Source: QAMH01 sp964435565
Lineage (GTDB): Bacteria; Actinomycetota; Coriobacteriia; Coriobacteriales; QAMH01
NCBI GenBank assembly: GCA_964435565.1
Contig: CAYSZR010000010.1
Location: forward strand, 1-40,742
Reading direction: 5' to 3'
DNA: 40,742 nt
Positions 24,814 to 31,685 of this stretch are shown piece after piece. Position numbers and translations under genes: made by a program. The notes beneath the pieces are model-generated. The model saw nothing but the letters and a program-made list of their open reading frames with translations, searched no databases and had not been told where the DNA came from. Each line of letters opens with the position of its first letter. The stretch's first letter is position 1.

Positions 24814-25557
24814 ATGACACGTGCAGCCGACATGCACATGCACATTGGATTTGCACAAGATTGTGCTGCATGTGCGCGTCTTCTTGACGATGCAGATATC
24901 ATTGCCTTTTCAAACACCGTTTCGCCTGATGAATATTGTGAGCTCAAATCCAAGCTTGAAGTCTGCACGAACCTGCGTATTGGTGTCGGGATGCATCCCT
25001 GGTGGCTAGATAAGGTATCTCTTGACCAGTTTATCGAAATGGCCAACGAGGCAGCGTTTATCGGAGAGGTTGGCCTTGATTTTTGGCCTTCCCATGCACA
25101 CAACAAGAAACAGCAGCTTGTTGCATTTGAAGCAATGGCAAAAACCTGCGCTTTGCAAGGCGAAAAGATAATCTCCCTGCATTCTGTCAATGCGGAACGA
25201 GAGCTCCTCGACATCCTTGAAGCGAATGGTTGCACGCAACGCTGTACCTGCATTCTTCATTCATACAGCGGTCCATCCGATCAACTGGTTCGCGCTGTTG
25301 ATGCTGGCTGTCTGTTTTCCGTGGGTCCACGTATGCTTGCAAGCAAAAAGGGGCGTGAATACACGCGGGTTATCCCGCACGATCGGCTCCTTCTAGAAAC
25401 TGACCTACCGGCGGCTCCAGAGGACACGATGAACGTATCCGAGCTTACATCGACGTTACAATCTCTCGTCGATGAAATCGCGCTCATACGCGGGTGCGAT
25501 AGCAGCGAACTCGCTGCTGAACTATGCGAGCGCGGCAGGCGCTTGTTAAAGCTCTAA
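24814..25557 (+). CDS. TatD-family metal-dependent hydrolase / DNase
   Basis: 247 aa from ATG 24814; an upstream in-frame start would cover the tRNA terminator and is rejected. The TIM-barrel metal ligands of TatD are visible: DMHMH at about 6-10, GEVGLDFW (Glu at about 84), SLHSVNA (His), LHSYSG (His at about 151) and LLETDLP (Asp at about 200). TatD proteins are Mg2+-dependent 3'-5' DNases or related hydrolases. The first metal motif reads HMH rather than the usual DTHCHL, but the other ligands are standard. There is no convincing ribosome binding site, so the start is uncertain by a few codons. It stands alone between tRNA-Ala and guaB. Confidence 0.85.
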   Translation: MTRAADMHMHIGFAQDCAACARLLDDADIIAFSNTVSPDEYCELKSKLEVCTNLRIGVGMHPWWLDKVSLDQFIEMANEAAFIGEVGLDFWPSHAHNKKQQLVAFEAMAKTCALQGEKIISLHSVNAERELLDILEANGCTQRCTCILHSYSGPSDQLVRAVDAGCLFSVGPRMLASKKGREYTRVIPHDRLLLETDLPAAPEDTMNVSELTSTLQSLVDEIALIRGCDSSELAAELCERGRRLLKL

Positions 25558-25603
25558 AGACGCACTTCAAAACGCCTACGAACGAATAGGATTCTCTTGC
25601 CGA

Positions 25604-25620
25604 TTCCAAGGCTATTGGAA
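25604..25620. promoter_or_regulatory. Inverted repeat TTCCAA-N5-TTGGAA upstream of guaB
   Basis: A perfect 6-bp dyad lies 57-73 bp before the guaB ATG and about 14 bp upstream of a possible -10 (TACACT, 25634-25639, preceded by GTGTAG). The position is right for an operator, but no regulator binding such a site is known here. Confidence 0.35.
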
Positions 25621-25676
25621 ACATTTCGTGTAGTACACTGCCTAAAAGACATTTTGCGACATAAGGGAGCTTGGCC

Positions 25677-27194
25677 ATGGCGTTTTATTTCGACGAACCT
25701 TCTCATACCTTCAGCGAGTATCTGCTGGTTCCTGGGTACACGACCGCGAAGAACACCCCGTCTGATGTCAGCTTGAAAACGCCACTCGTAAAGTTCAAGA
25801 AAGGCGAGGAAGCTCCTCTTTCTTTGAATATACCCATGGTTTCTGCCATTATGCAGTCAGTTTCAGGCCCACGCATGGGTGAAGCTCTTGCCCGTGAAGG
25901 CGGCTGTTCGTTCATCTTCGGTTCGCAGTCTGCAGAAAGCGAAGCCGACATGATTCGCGAAGTCAAATCCTACAAGGCAGGATTTGTCCCCAGCGATTCG
26001 ACCATCACGCCCGAAATGTCCATGGGCGAAGTCATGGCCCTTAAGCGCAAGAACGGTCACTCGACCATGCCCGTGACCGAAGATGGTTCCCCAACGGGCA
26101 AGCTTGTCGGAATCGTGACGAGCCGTGACTATCGCCCCAGCCGAATGGGGTCAGACATCAAGGTCAAAGAATTTATGACCCCTCGCGAGCGCCTCATCAC
26201 AGGCGATGATGGCATTACGCTTTCTCAGGCAAACGACATCATCTGGGATCACAAGCTCAATGCGCTTCCCATCATTTCCAAAAACGGCAACCTTGCGTCG
26301 CTGGTCTTTCGCAAAGACTATGATTCGCATAAGGCAAACCCGCTCGAACTACTCGATAACCAGAAACGCTATGTTGTCGGCGCTGGCATCAATAGCCGCG
26401 ATTACGAAACTCGTGTTCCGATTTTGCTCGACGCAGGTGCCGATGTCTTGTGCATTGACTCATCTGAAGGCTATTCCGATTGGCAGAAGTTCACGCTCGA
26501 GTGGGTACGCAAGCAGTATGGCGATGAAGTGAAAGTGGGCGCGGGCAACGTCGTCGACGCTGAAGGTTTCCGTTTCCTGGCTGAGGCAGGCGCTGATTTC
26601 ATCAAGATTGGCATCGGCGGCGGGTCCATCTGCATCACACGCGAACAAAAGGGCATTGGACGAGGCCAGGCCACTGCGGTTATTGAAGTTGCTCAAGCGC
26701 GTGACCAATATTTCAAAGAAACCGGAATCTATATCCCGATTTGTTCTGATGGCGGCATCGTGCAGGATTATCACATGACGCTTGCCCTTGCTATGGGCAG
26801 CGATTTTATGATGCTCGGACGGTATTTTGCCCGTTTCGACGAAAGCCCGACCAAGCGCGTAAGCGTAAACGGTAATTACATGAAGGAATATTGGGGCGAG
26901 GGCTCTGCACGTGCACGCAACTGGCAGCGTTATGACGACGGCGAGGGCGGCAAGCTCGCGTTCGAAGAGGGCGTTGACAGCTATGTTCCCTATGCTGGTT
27001 CTCTGCATGACAACGTGACGCTCTCGCTTTCTAAGGTGAAGCACACGATGTGCAATGTCGGCGCACTCAATCTCGAGGAGTTGCGTGAGCGTGCGAAGAT
27101 CACTCGTGTATCGAGCGTATCTATCGTTGAAGGCGGCGCGCATGATGTCTTGCTCAAGGATTCCGCGTCTGCACAATCTGCAAGCTTCAGATAG
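25677..27194 (+). CDS. guaB: IMP dehydrogenase (Tritrichomonas-type)
   Basis: 505 aa from ATG 25677, behind AAGGGAG. It oxidises IMP to XMP with NAD+, the committed step of GMP synthesis. Between the barrel halves lie two CBS repeats (about 100-220). The catalytic Cys is Cys319 in GGGSICITRE, and the Arg418-Tyr419 pair follows. These numbers coincide exactly with the Tritrichomonas foetus enzyme (Cys319, Arg418, Tyr419). Long blocks such as EYWGEGSARARNWQRY and FEEGVDSYVPYAG also match my recollection of that protein. The P-loop reads GIGGGS rather than GVGPGS seen in most bacterial enzymes, so this is a minority type. The gene has its own upstream region and stands alone. Confidence 0.95.
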   Translation: MAFYFDEPSHTFSEYLLVPGYTTAKNTPSDVSLKTPLVKFKKGEEAPLSLNIPMVSAIMQSVSGPRMGEALAREGGCSFIFGSQSAESEADMIREVKSYKAGFVPSDSTITPEMSMGEVMALKRKNGHSTMPVTEDGSPTGKLVGIVTSRDYRPSRMGSDIKVKEFMTPRERLITGDDGITLSQANDIIWDHKLNALPIISKNGNLASLVFRKDYDSHKANPLELLDNQKRYVVGAGINSRDYETRVPILLDAGADVLCIDSSEGYSDWQKFTLEWVRKQYGDEVKVGAGNVVDAEGFRFLAEAGADFIKIGIGGGSICITREQKGIGRGQATAVIEVAQARDQYFKETGIYIPICSDGGIVQDYHMTLALAMGSDFMMLGRYFARFDESPTKRVSVNGNYMKEYWGEGSARARNWQRYDDGEGGKLAFEEGVDSYVPYAGSLHDNVTLSLSKVKHTMCNVGALNLEELRERAKITRVSSVSIVEGGAHDVLLKDSASAQSASFR

Positions 27195-27228
27195 GCATAT
27201 GACTGATAGCGCTTTTTTTAGCAGTATC

Positions 27229-27266
27229 TTGTGACAAACAAGGGCTACCTTTGATTGCAAAAGGTT
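27229..27266. repeat. TTTGCAA-type intergenic palindromic repeat, copy 1
   Basis: The core CCTTTGATTGCAAAA (27248-27262) is preceded by a degenerate left arm (ACAAACAAGGG). The core matches copies at 33448, 37546 and 40593. It lies between guaB and the dGTPase-like gene, upstream of that gene's ribosome binding site. Confidence 0.6.
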
Positions 27267-27306
27267 TCGTTTCAGCATAAAGCGAGCGAGGCATGAAAGG
27301 AGACCC

Positions 27307-28524
27307 GTGAGCGTAGACACGAGCCTGTTCGAATTCACCGATGACGAGAAAGCACTTTTGCGCAAGCGCTCTGAGCAGGCGCAGAGCATGCTCTCGCCCT
27401 ATGCGTGCCATGACGACCAGGGTATCCGCGAGCGTATGGGTCGGTACAAGAATCCTGATGTCTATCTGGGGCGTCCTTGCTTCGTCGTAGACGTCGAAAA
27501 AATCGTTCATAACCCGTTTTATCCGCGTTGCGCGGATAAAACGCAGGTCTTCTCACTTGTTCGCAACGACGATATCACGCGTCGAAGTTTCCATTTGCAA
27601 GTCGTGAGTCGAGTGGGCCGAACCATCGGTGTCGCTCTCGGTTTGAATCTTGACCTGATAGAGGCAATCGCTGTTGGTCATGATCTGGGACATACTCCTT
27701 TCGGTCATCAAGGCGAATTCATCCTCTCCGATCTCTACCATCAAAGCACCGGCCGCTATTTCAATCACAATGTGCACAGCGTGCGCCTTCTTAAGACCAT
27801 AGCGCGCACCAATCTGTGCCTGCAGACGTACAACGGCATCCTCACGCATTGTGGCGAGAAGACGTTTTTGGAATATCATCCCGCCCCTTGCCCTGACTTC
27901 AAGGCGCTCGACGATCTTCTAGAACGATGCTATACGGATCAATCTAATATTCGCGATTTACGTCCGAGCACCCTTGAAGGTTGCGTCGTACGTATCAGCG
28001 ACATCATTGCCTATGTCGGAAAAGATCGGCAAGATGCAGCACGCGTCAAGCTGCGCGAGCCATCTGATTACGACGAAAGCCCTCTTATAGGCAAGCTTAA
28101 TCATCAGATAATCCAGAACGTCACCAGAAACATCATCAAGAATTCCCTTGGGCATGATTATCTTTCAATGGATGAAGAGGTCTTTAACGCGATAGACGCT
28201 GTCCGCAAGGAAAATTACGAGAAGATCTACGGAAACGAAGTGGTCTTCAATCGCATTACATTCGTTCGACCCATGATGGAACGCCTTTTCAGCACCTTTA
28301 TCGAAGATGTCAAAGAAGGCCGTGAAGAATCGCCCATCTTCAGGCATTATCTCAACCAACCGATGCTGTACTACGACTATGCGTTCGAACTTAAACATCG
28401 TCCTGAAGACATCGTGGTCGATTTTATCGCCGCCATGACAGACGACTATTTTATCGACTTGTTCGGCCATCTTTTCCCAGACGACGCTTTATGCGCCGAA
28501 GTCCATTACAAGAATTACTTTTAG
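27307..28524 (+). CDS. dGTPase-like HD-domain triphosphohydrolase
   Basis: 405 aa from GTG 27307, which has AAAGGAG 5-6 nt upstream. HD-superfamily metal ligands are His96 (RRSFHLQVV), His125-Asp126 (GHDLGHTPFGH) and a downstream Asp in ISDIIAYVGKD. The order and length match deoxyguanosinetriphosphate triphosphohydrolase-like proteins, which cleave dNTPs to the nucleoside and tripolyphosphate and so control dNTP pools. Its position next to guaB is suggestive for guanine nucleotide balance but not proof. In many bacteria this family lies upstream of dnaG; no such gene is here. Nucleotide specificity (dGTP or other) cannot be read. Confidence 0.88.
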   Translation: MSVDTSLFEFTDDEKALLRKRSEQAQSMLSPYACHDDQGIRERMGRYKNPDVYLGRPCFVVDVEKIVHNPFYPRCADKTQVFSLVRNDDITRRSFHLQVVSRVGRTIGVALGLNLDLIEAIAVGHDLGHTPFGHQGEFILSDLYHQSTGRYFNHNVHSVRLLKTIARTNLCLQTYNGILTHCGEKTFLEYHPAPCPDFKALDDLLERCYTDQSNIRDLRPSTLEGCVVRISDIIAYVGKDRQDAARVKLREPSDYDESPLIGKLNHQIIQNVTRNIIKNSLGHDYLSMDEEVFNAIDAVRKENYEKIYGNEVVFNRITFVRPMMERLFSTFIEDVKEGREESPIFRHYLNQPMLYYDYAFELKHRPEDIVVDFIAAMTDDYFIDLFGHLFPDDALCAEVHYKNYF

Positions 28525-28566
28525 CTCATCGTCAGGCAGCACCGTGTGCAATCAGGTCGCGTGATA

Positions 28567-28578
28567 GTACGGTACAAT
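28567..28578 (+). promoter_or_regulatory. Promoter -10 region GTACGGTACAAT upstream of the M16 peptidase gene
   Basis: TACAAT (28573-28578) lies 28 nt before the ATG. The identical 12-mer GTACGGTACAAT precedes ftsK at 33514-33525, suggesting a shared extended promoter element. No clear -35 hexamer is seen here. Confidence 0.45.
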
Positions 28579-28606
28579 TTAAGCGCTATTCTCAATTGGA
28601 GGTCGA

Positions 28607-29857
28607 ATGTTCTACGAGAAGACGGTGCTCGATAACGGATTGTCCGTCGTGACAGAGCACATGGACGGCGTTCGCTCTGCTGCCCTTGGCTTTTGGGTAC
28701 GCGTGGGAGGTCGCGATGAGCGCCCTGAAGAATACGGTATGTCTCATTTTATGGAACATATGCTCTTCAAAGGGACCCCCGTTCGTTCCGCACTCGATAT
28801 CTCTTCGGCTTTCGACGCCCTCGGCGCTGAATTCAACGCATTCACATCGAGGGAGTACACCTGTTTTTTCACACGACTCATCTCTGACCGTCTTACGCAG
28901 GCTTTCGAGATTCTTGCAGATATGTTGGTCAATGCAAGCTTCGCGCATGACACGATTATCACGGAACGAGAGGTTGTTCTTGAAGAGATCGCACGAAGTC
29001 AAGACACGCCCGAAGACTATGTTTTCGACGTCTTTGCCGATGCGATGTATCCCAGTGACACGCTTGGCAGGCCTGTATTGGGGACACGTGAAAACGTGGC
29101 TTCCTTTGATACCGATGCCATGCGTGCATATCACGACGCACATTATACAAGTGGGAACATAACCATTGTGGCCTGCGGTGATGTCAATCATGAGAATGTT
29201 GTCGAGCTTGCTCGTGCGTATCTCGCGGGGATACAAGAGGGAAAGCGCATTACCCGCTCTATTCCCGTATTGCAAAAACGCCCCGCTCTCCGCGCAGAAA
29301 AGCGGGATTCAGAACAGGCTCATCTTGTTTACGGTACGCCCTCGATATCAACAGACGATCCCCGGCGCTACACATATCTGCTGCTCGATATTATTCTGGG
29401 CGGCGGCATGAGCTCGCGCCTGTTCACCGAGATACGTGAAAAACGAGGGCTTGTCTATTCAGTGTTTGCGTCATCGCAGCTCTATGAGGGAGCCGGCGTG
29501 TTCGAGATGTATGCAGGAACACGACCTGAGAATATCTCGAAAGTAATCGATGTGGTAAAAAGCGAATTTGCCAAAGCGGCCGAACTGGGACTTACCGAAG
29601 AAGAGCTGGATCGTGCCAAGGAGCTTGCGGCGGGAAGTTTCGTTTTGGATATGGAATCGACGCGCACGCATATGTCACGCCTGGGCCGATTGTCGGTTCT
29701 AGGCCTTCCCATCGATTCGATCGACGAAGCACTTCAAAAGTATCGAAAGGTAACCATTGAGGATGTGAATGCCGCCGCACGCGAATTGCTTACCAAACAC
29801 ATGACGCTTGCTGTGGTAAGTCCATATGAACAAGATGAAATCGAAAGGATACTGTAA
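28607..29857 (+). CDS. M16-family zinc peptidase (processing-protease-like)
   Basis: 416 aa. The inverted zinc motif HxxEH is H47-F-M-E50-H51, with the third ligand Glu in the EREVVLEEI helix (about 120-130), as in the M16 family. The C-terminal half has the typical REKRGLVYSV segment. This single-chain form with about 420 residues resembles the bacterial homologue of the mitochondrial processing peptidase beta subunit, such as the YmxG/PqqL-type protein. TTGGAGG precedes the ATG. Its TAA stop shares one base with the dapB start, so the two are translationally coupled. M16 genes next to dap genes are common in Gram-positive bacteria. The physiological substrate is unknown. Confidence 0.92.
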   Translation: MFYEKTVLDNGLSVVTEHMDGVRSAALGFWVRVGGRDERPEEYGMSHFMEHMLFKGTPVRSALDISSAFDALGAEFNAFTSREYTCFFTRLISDRLTQAFEILADMLVNASFAHDTIITEREVVLEEIARSQDTPEDYVFDVFADAMYPSDTLGRPVLGTRENVASFDTDAMRAYHDAHYTSGNITIVACGDVNHENVVELARAYLAGIQEGKRITRSIPVLQKRPALRAEKRDSEQAHLVYGTPSISTDDPRRYTYLLLDIILGGGMSSRLFTEIREKRGLVYSVFASSQLYEGAGVFEMYAGTRPENISKVIDVVKSEFAKAAELGLTEEELDRAKELAAGSFVLDMESTRTHMSRLGRLSVLGLPIDSIDEALQKYRKVTIEDVNAAARELLTKHMTLAVVSPYEQDEIERIL

Positions 29858-30636
29858 TGATCAAAGTCTTGGTAAGCGGCGCCTTAGGTCGCATGGGGAC
29901 TCAAATTTGCAAAGCCGTCGATGAAGCAGATGATATCGAGCTTGTCGGAGGTATCGATGTCGTTGCGCCCGCGGGCTCTAAGGTGGGTGANNNNNNNNNN
30001 TTCAACGACCTTGCGACGGGGATTGACGCGGTCCATCCCGATGTCGTCATCGATTTCACCCGTCCGGATGCGGCGGAAAGCAATATACGCTGCATCTTGA
30101 GCAAGGGCGCCAACTGCGTTCTGGGCACAACGGGTCTTTCTGAAGAAAAACTTCAATCGATCTTCGATGAATCTGCATGTGAAAACGCGGCGCTCTTCCA
30201 CGCCCCAAATTTCACTACGGGAGCTGTCTTGATGATGCTCTTCAGCCAAATGGCTGCAAAATATTTTCCTGATGCCGAAGTCATTGAGCTACACCATGAT
30301 GGGAAAAAGGATGCGCCTTCTGGCACGGCGATTCGTACCGCTCGTATGATAGCGGGTGCACGGACGCTCGAAAGCGCTGCGCCCGGCAAAGAAACCGAAC
30401 TTGAAGGATTCGAAGGTGCCCGTGGCGCACTCGTCGAGGGCGTTCCCGTCCATAGCGTGCGCACGGCGGGATATGTCGCGCATCAAGAAGTAATCTTCGG
30501 CAGTCTGGGTCAAACGCTGACGATTCGCCATGATTCTATCGACCGTACATCCTATATGCCCGGCATCCTTATGGCCGTTCGTGCTATTGTCAATATGCGG
30601 GGCGTGACGGTTGGTCTCGAAAAATTAATGGACTAA
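29857..30636 (+). CDS. dapB: 4-hydroxy-tetrahydrodipicolinate reductase (dapB), interrupted by a 10-N gap
   Basis: About 259 aa. It reduces hydroxy-tetrahydrodipicolinate to tetrahydrodipicolinate with NAD(P)H in lysine and diaminopimelate synthesis. The Rossmann motif is GALGRMG at 8-14. The catalytic region ELHHDGKKDAPSGTA (about 147-161) holds the active-site His and Lys. Ten undetermined bases (29991-30000) fall near codons 45-49. The reading frame is the same on both sides, so the gene is probably intact and the gap size right modulo three. The start overlaps the preceding stop by one base. dapA follows 76 bp downstream with its own leader. Confidence 0.93.
   Translation: MIKVLVSGALGRMGTQICKAVDEADDIELVGGIDVVAPAGSKVGXXXXFNDLATGIDAVHPDVVIDFTRPDAAESNIRCILSKGANCVLGTTGLSEEKLQSIFDESACENAALFHAPNFTTGAVLMMLFSQMAAKYFPDAEVIELHHDGKKDAPSGTAIRTARMIAGARTLESAAPGKETELEGFEGARGALVEGVPVHSVRTAGYVAHQEVIFGSLGQTLTIRHDSIDRTSYMPGILMAVRAIVNMRGVTVGLEKLMD
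29991..30000. other. Assembly gap (10 N) inside dapB
   Basis: Ten consecutive undetermined bases. The dapB frame continues across them, so the missing length is consistent with 10 bp or a multiple-of-three variant. This marks the scaffold as draft quality. Confidence 0.99.
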
Positions 30637-30640
30637 CCTG

Positions 30641-30692
30641 TATAATCACGCAGAAGCTGTTTCGGTCACCCCCTTTTCATGTGCCCGAAACA
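30641..30692 (+). promoter_or_regulatory. dapA upstream region: TATAAT and leader hairpin
   Basis: A consensus TATAAT sits at 30641-30646, preceded by TG. The -35 is weak. A perfect 8-bp inverted repeat TGTTTCGG (30658-30665) and CCGAAACA (30685-30692) follows, ending 20 nt before the dapA ATG. It lies within the expected 5' leader, so it could form an RNA hairpin or be a DNA site controlling dapA. Confidence 0.5.
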
Positions 30693-30712
30693 TATGTTGA
30701 TAGGAGCCGAGC

Positions 30713-31606
30713 ATGACTGAGCCGTTCTTCGGACGCACGATCGTGGCAAGCGTCACGCCGTTTGACGAAAACCTCGAGTTGGATTTGGATCGAGCACAGG
30801 CGCTGGCAGAGCGCTTTGTCGAAGCCGGAGTCGACTCTATCGCCGTATGTCCTACGACGGGGGAGTGCCCTACGGTCTTCTACGACGACAAGGTAAAGCT
30901 TTTTGAAGCCGTTCTCGAAGCCGTCGACGGGCGTTGCAAGACTATCGCCTATGTGGGGGACAACTGCACGCAGGACACTGTCGATTTTGCTCGAAAAGTT
31001 GAACCGATGGGTTTTGACGGCTACCTATGCGTCGTTCCCTATTACAATAAGCCTCCGCAAGAGGGACTTTATCAGCATTTCAGCGCTATTGCACAAGCTA
31101 TTGACCTGCCGATTATGCTCTATAATATCCCAGGACGTTCTGTTATAAACATGACCGCCGATACAACGTTAAGACTTGCCCACGATCACGAAAACATTAT
31201 CGCGATCAAAGAGGCAAGCGGAAAGATGGATCAAATCGCCGCTATAGCCAAGGGTGCTCCTCAAGGGTTCTCCGTATATTCCGGAGACGACGAGGACACG
31301 CTTGAGATCATGGGCCTTGGCGGTGTGGGCGTGGTTTCGACCATTGCCAATGTTGCACCGAAACGCATGAAGGAGATCGTTGAGCTCGAAGCTGCGGGCA
31401 AGCACGAAGAGGCGCTTGCCGCCCACAACGCGCTGCTGCCGCTTATGCGAGAGCTTTTCGTCACGTCGAATCCCATAATGGTAAAAGAAGCCCTTAAACT
31501 CGTGGGCTTTTCCGTTGGTGGACTCAGACTCCCGCTGATACCGGCAACGCCGGATCAATCGGCACAGCTTGCCGAAGTCATGCGCACCTGTGCACCAGTC
31601 GAATAG
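30713..31606 (+). CDS. dapA: 4-hydroxy-tetrahydrodipicolinate synthase
   Basis: 297 aa (beta/alpha)8 barrel. It condenses pyruvate and aspartate semialdehyde, the first lysine/DAP-specific step. The Schiff-base lysine is Lys166 in IAIKEASG, the catalytic Tyr is Tyr137 in LYNIPGRS, and the PTTGE motif (47-51) supplies the Thr residues. AGGAGCC sits just before the ATG. It follows dapB by 76 bp, in the dapB-dapA-rnj order frequent in Actinobacteria. The product feeds DAP of the cell wall, matching the wall enzymes elsewhere in the window. Possible feedback control by lysine cannot be judged from the sequence. Confidence 0.95.
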   Translation: MTEPFFGRTIVASVTPFDENLELDLDRAQALAERFVEAGVDSIAVCPTTGECPTVFYDDKVKLFEAVLEAVDGRCKTIAYVGDNCTQDTVDFARKVEPMGFDGYLCVVPYYNKPPQEGLYQHFSAIAQAIDLPIMLYNIPGRSVINMTADTTLRLAHDHENIIAIKEASGKMDQIAAIAKGAPQGFSVYSGDDEDTLEIMGLGGVGVVSTIANVAPKRMKEIVELEAAGKHEEALAAHNALLPLMRELFVTSNPIMVKEALKLVGFSVGGLRLPLIPATPDQSAQLAEVMRTCAPVE

Positions 31607-31614
31607 CAATTGCT

Positions 31615-31637
31615 GTTCTTGTGCTGAACACAAGAAC
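31615..31637. repeat. Perfect 9-bp hairpin between dapA and rnj
   Basis: Arms GTTCTTGTG (31615-31623) and CACAAGAAC (31629-31637) pair around a 5-nt loop, starting 8 nt after the dapA stop. No T-run follows, so it is not a classic intrinsic terminator. It resembles the hairpin after gluQ in arm and loop size, though not in sequence. Confidence 0.65.
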
Positions 31638-31685
31638 GATGAACATTTCCTGTATATGATCGCAGGGCTTAGGAGTTTTTAGCTT

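Noticed and set aside
27205..27235. T-run after guaB as an intrinsic terminator
   Set aside because: The only pairing places the T-run in the loop, not after a stem.
26460..27389. 309-codon minus-strand open frame opposite guaB
   Set aside because: The plus-strand IMP dehydrogenase is unmistakable; the antisense protein is Cys/Arg-rich without any family features.
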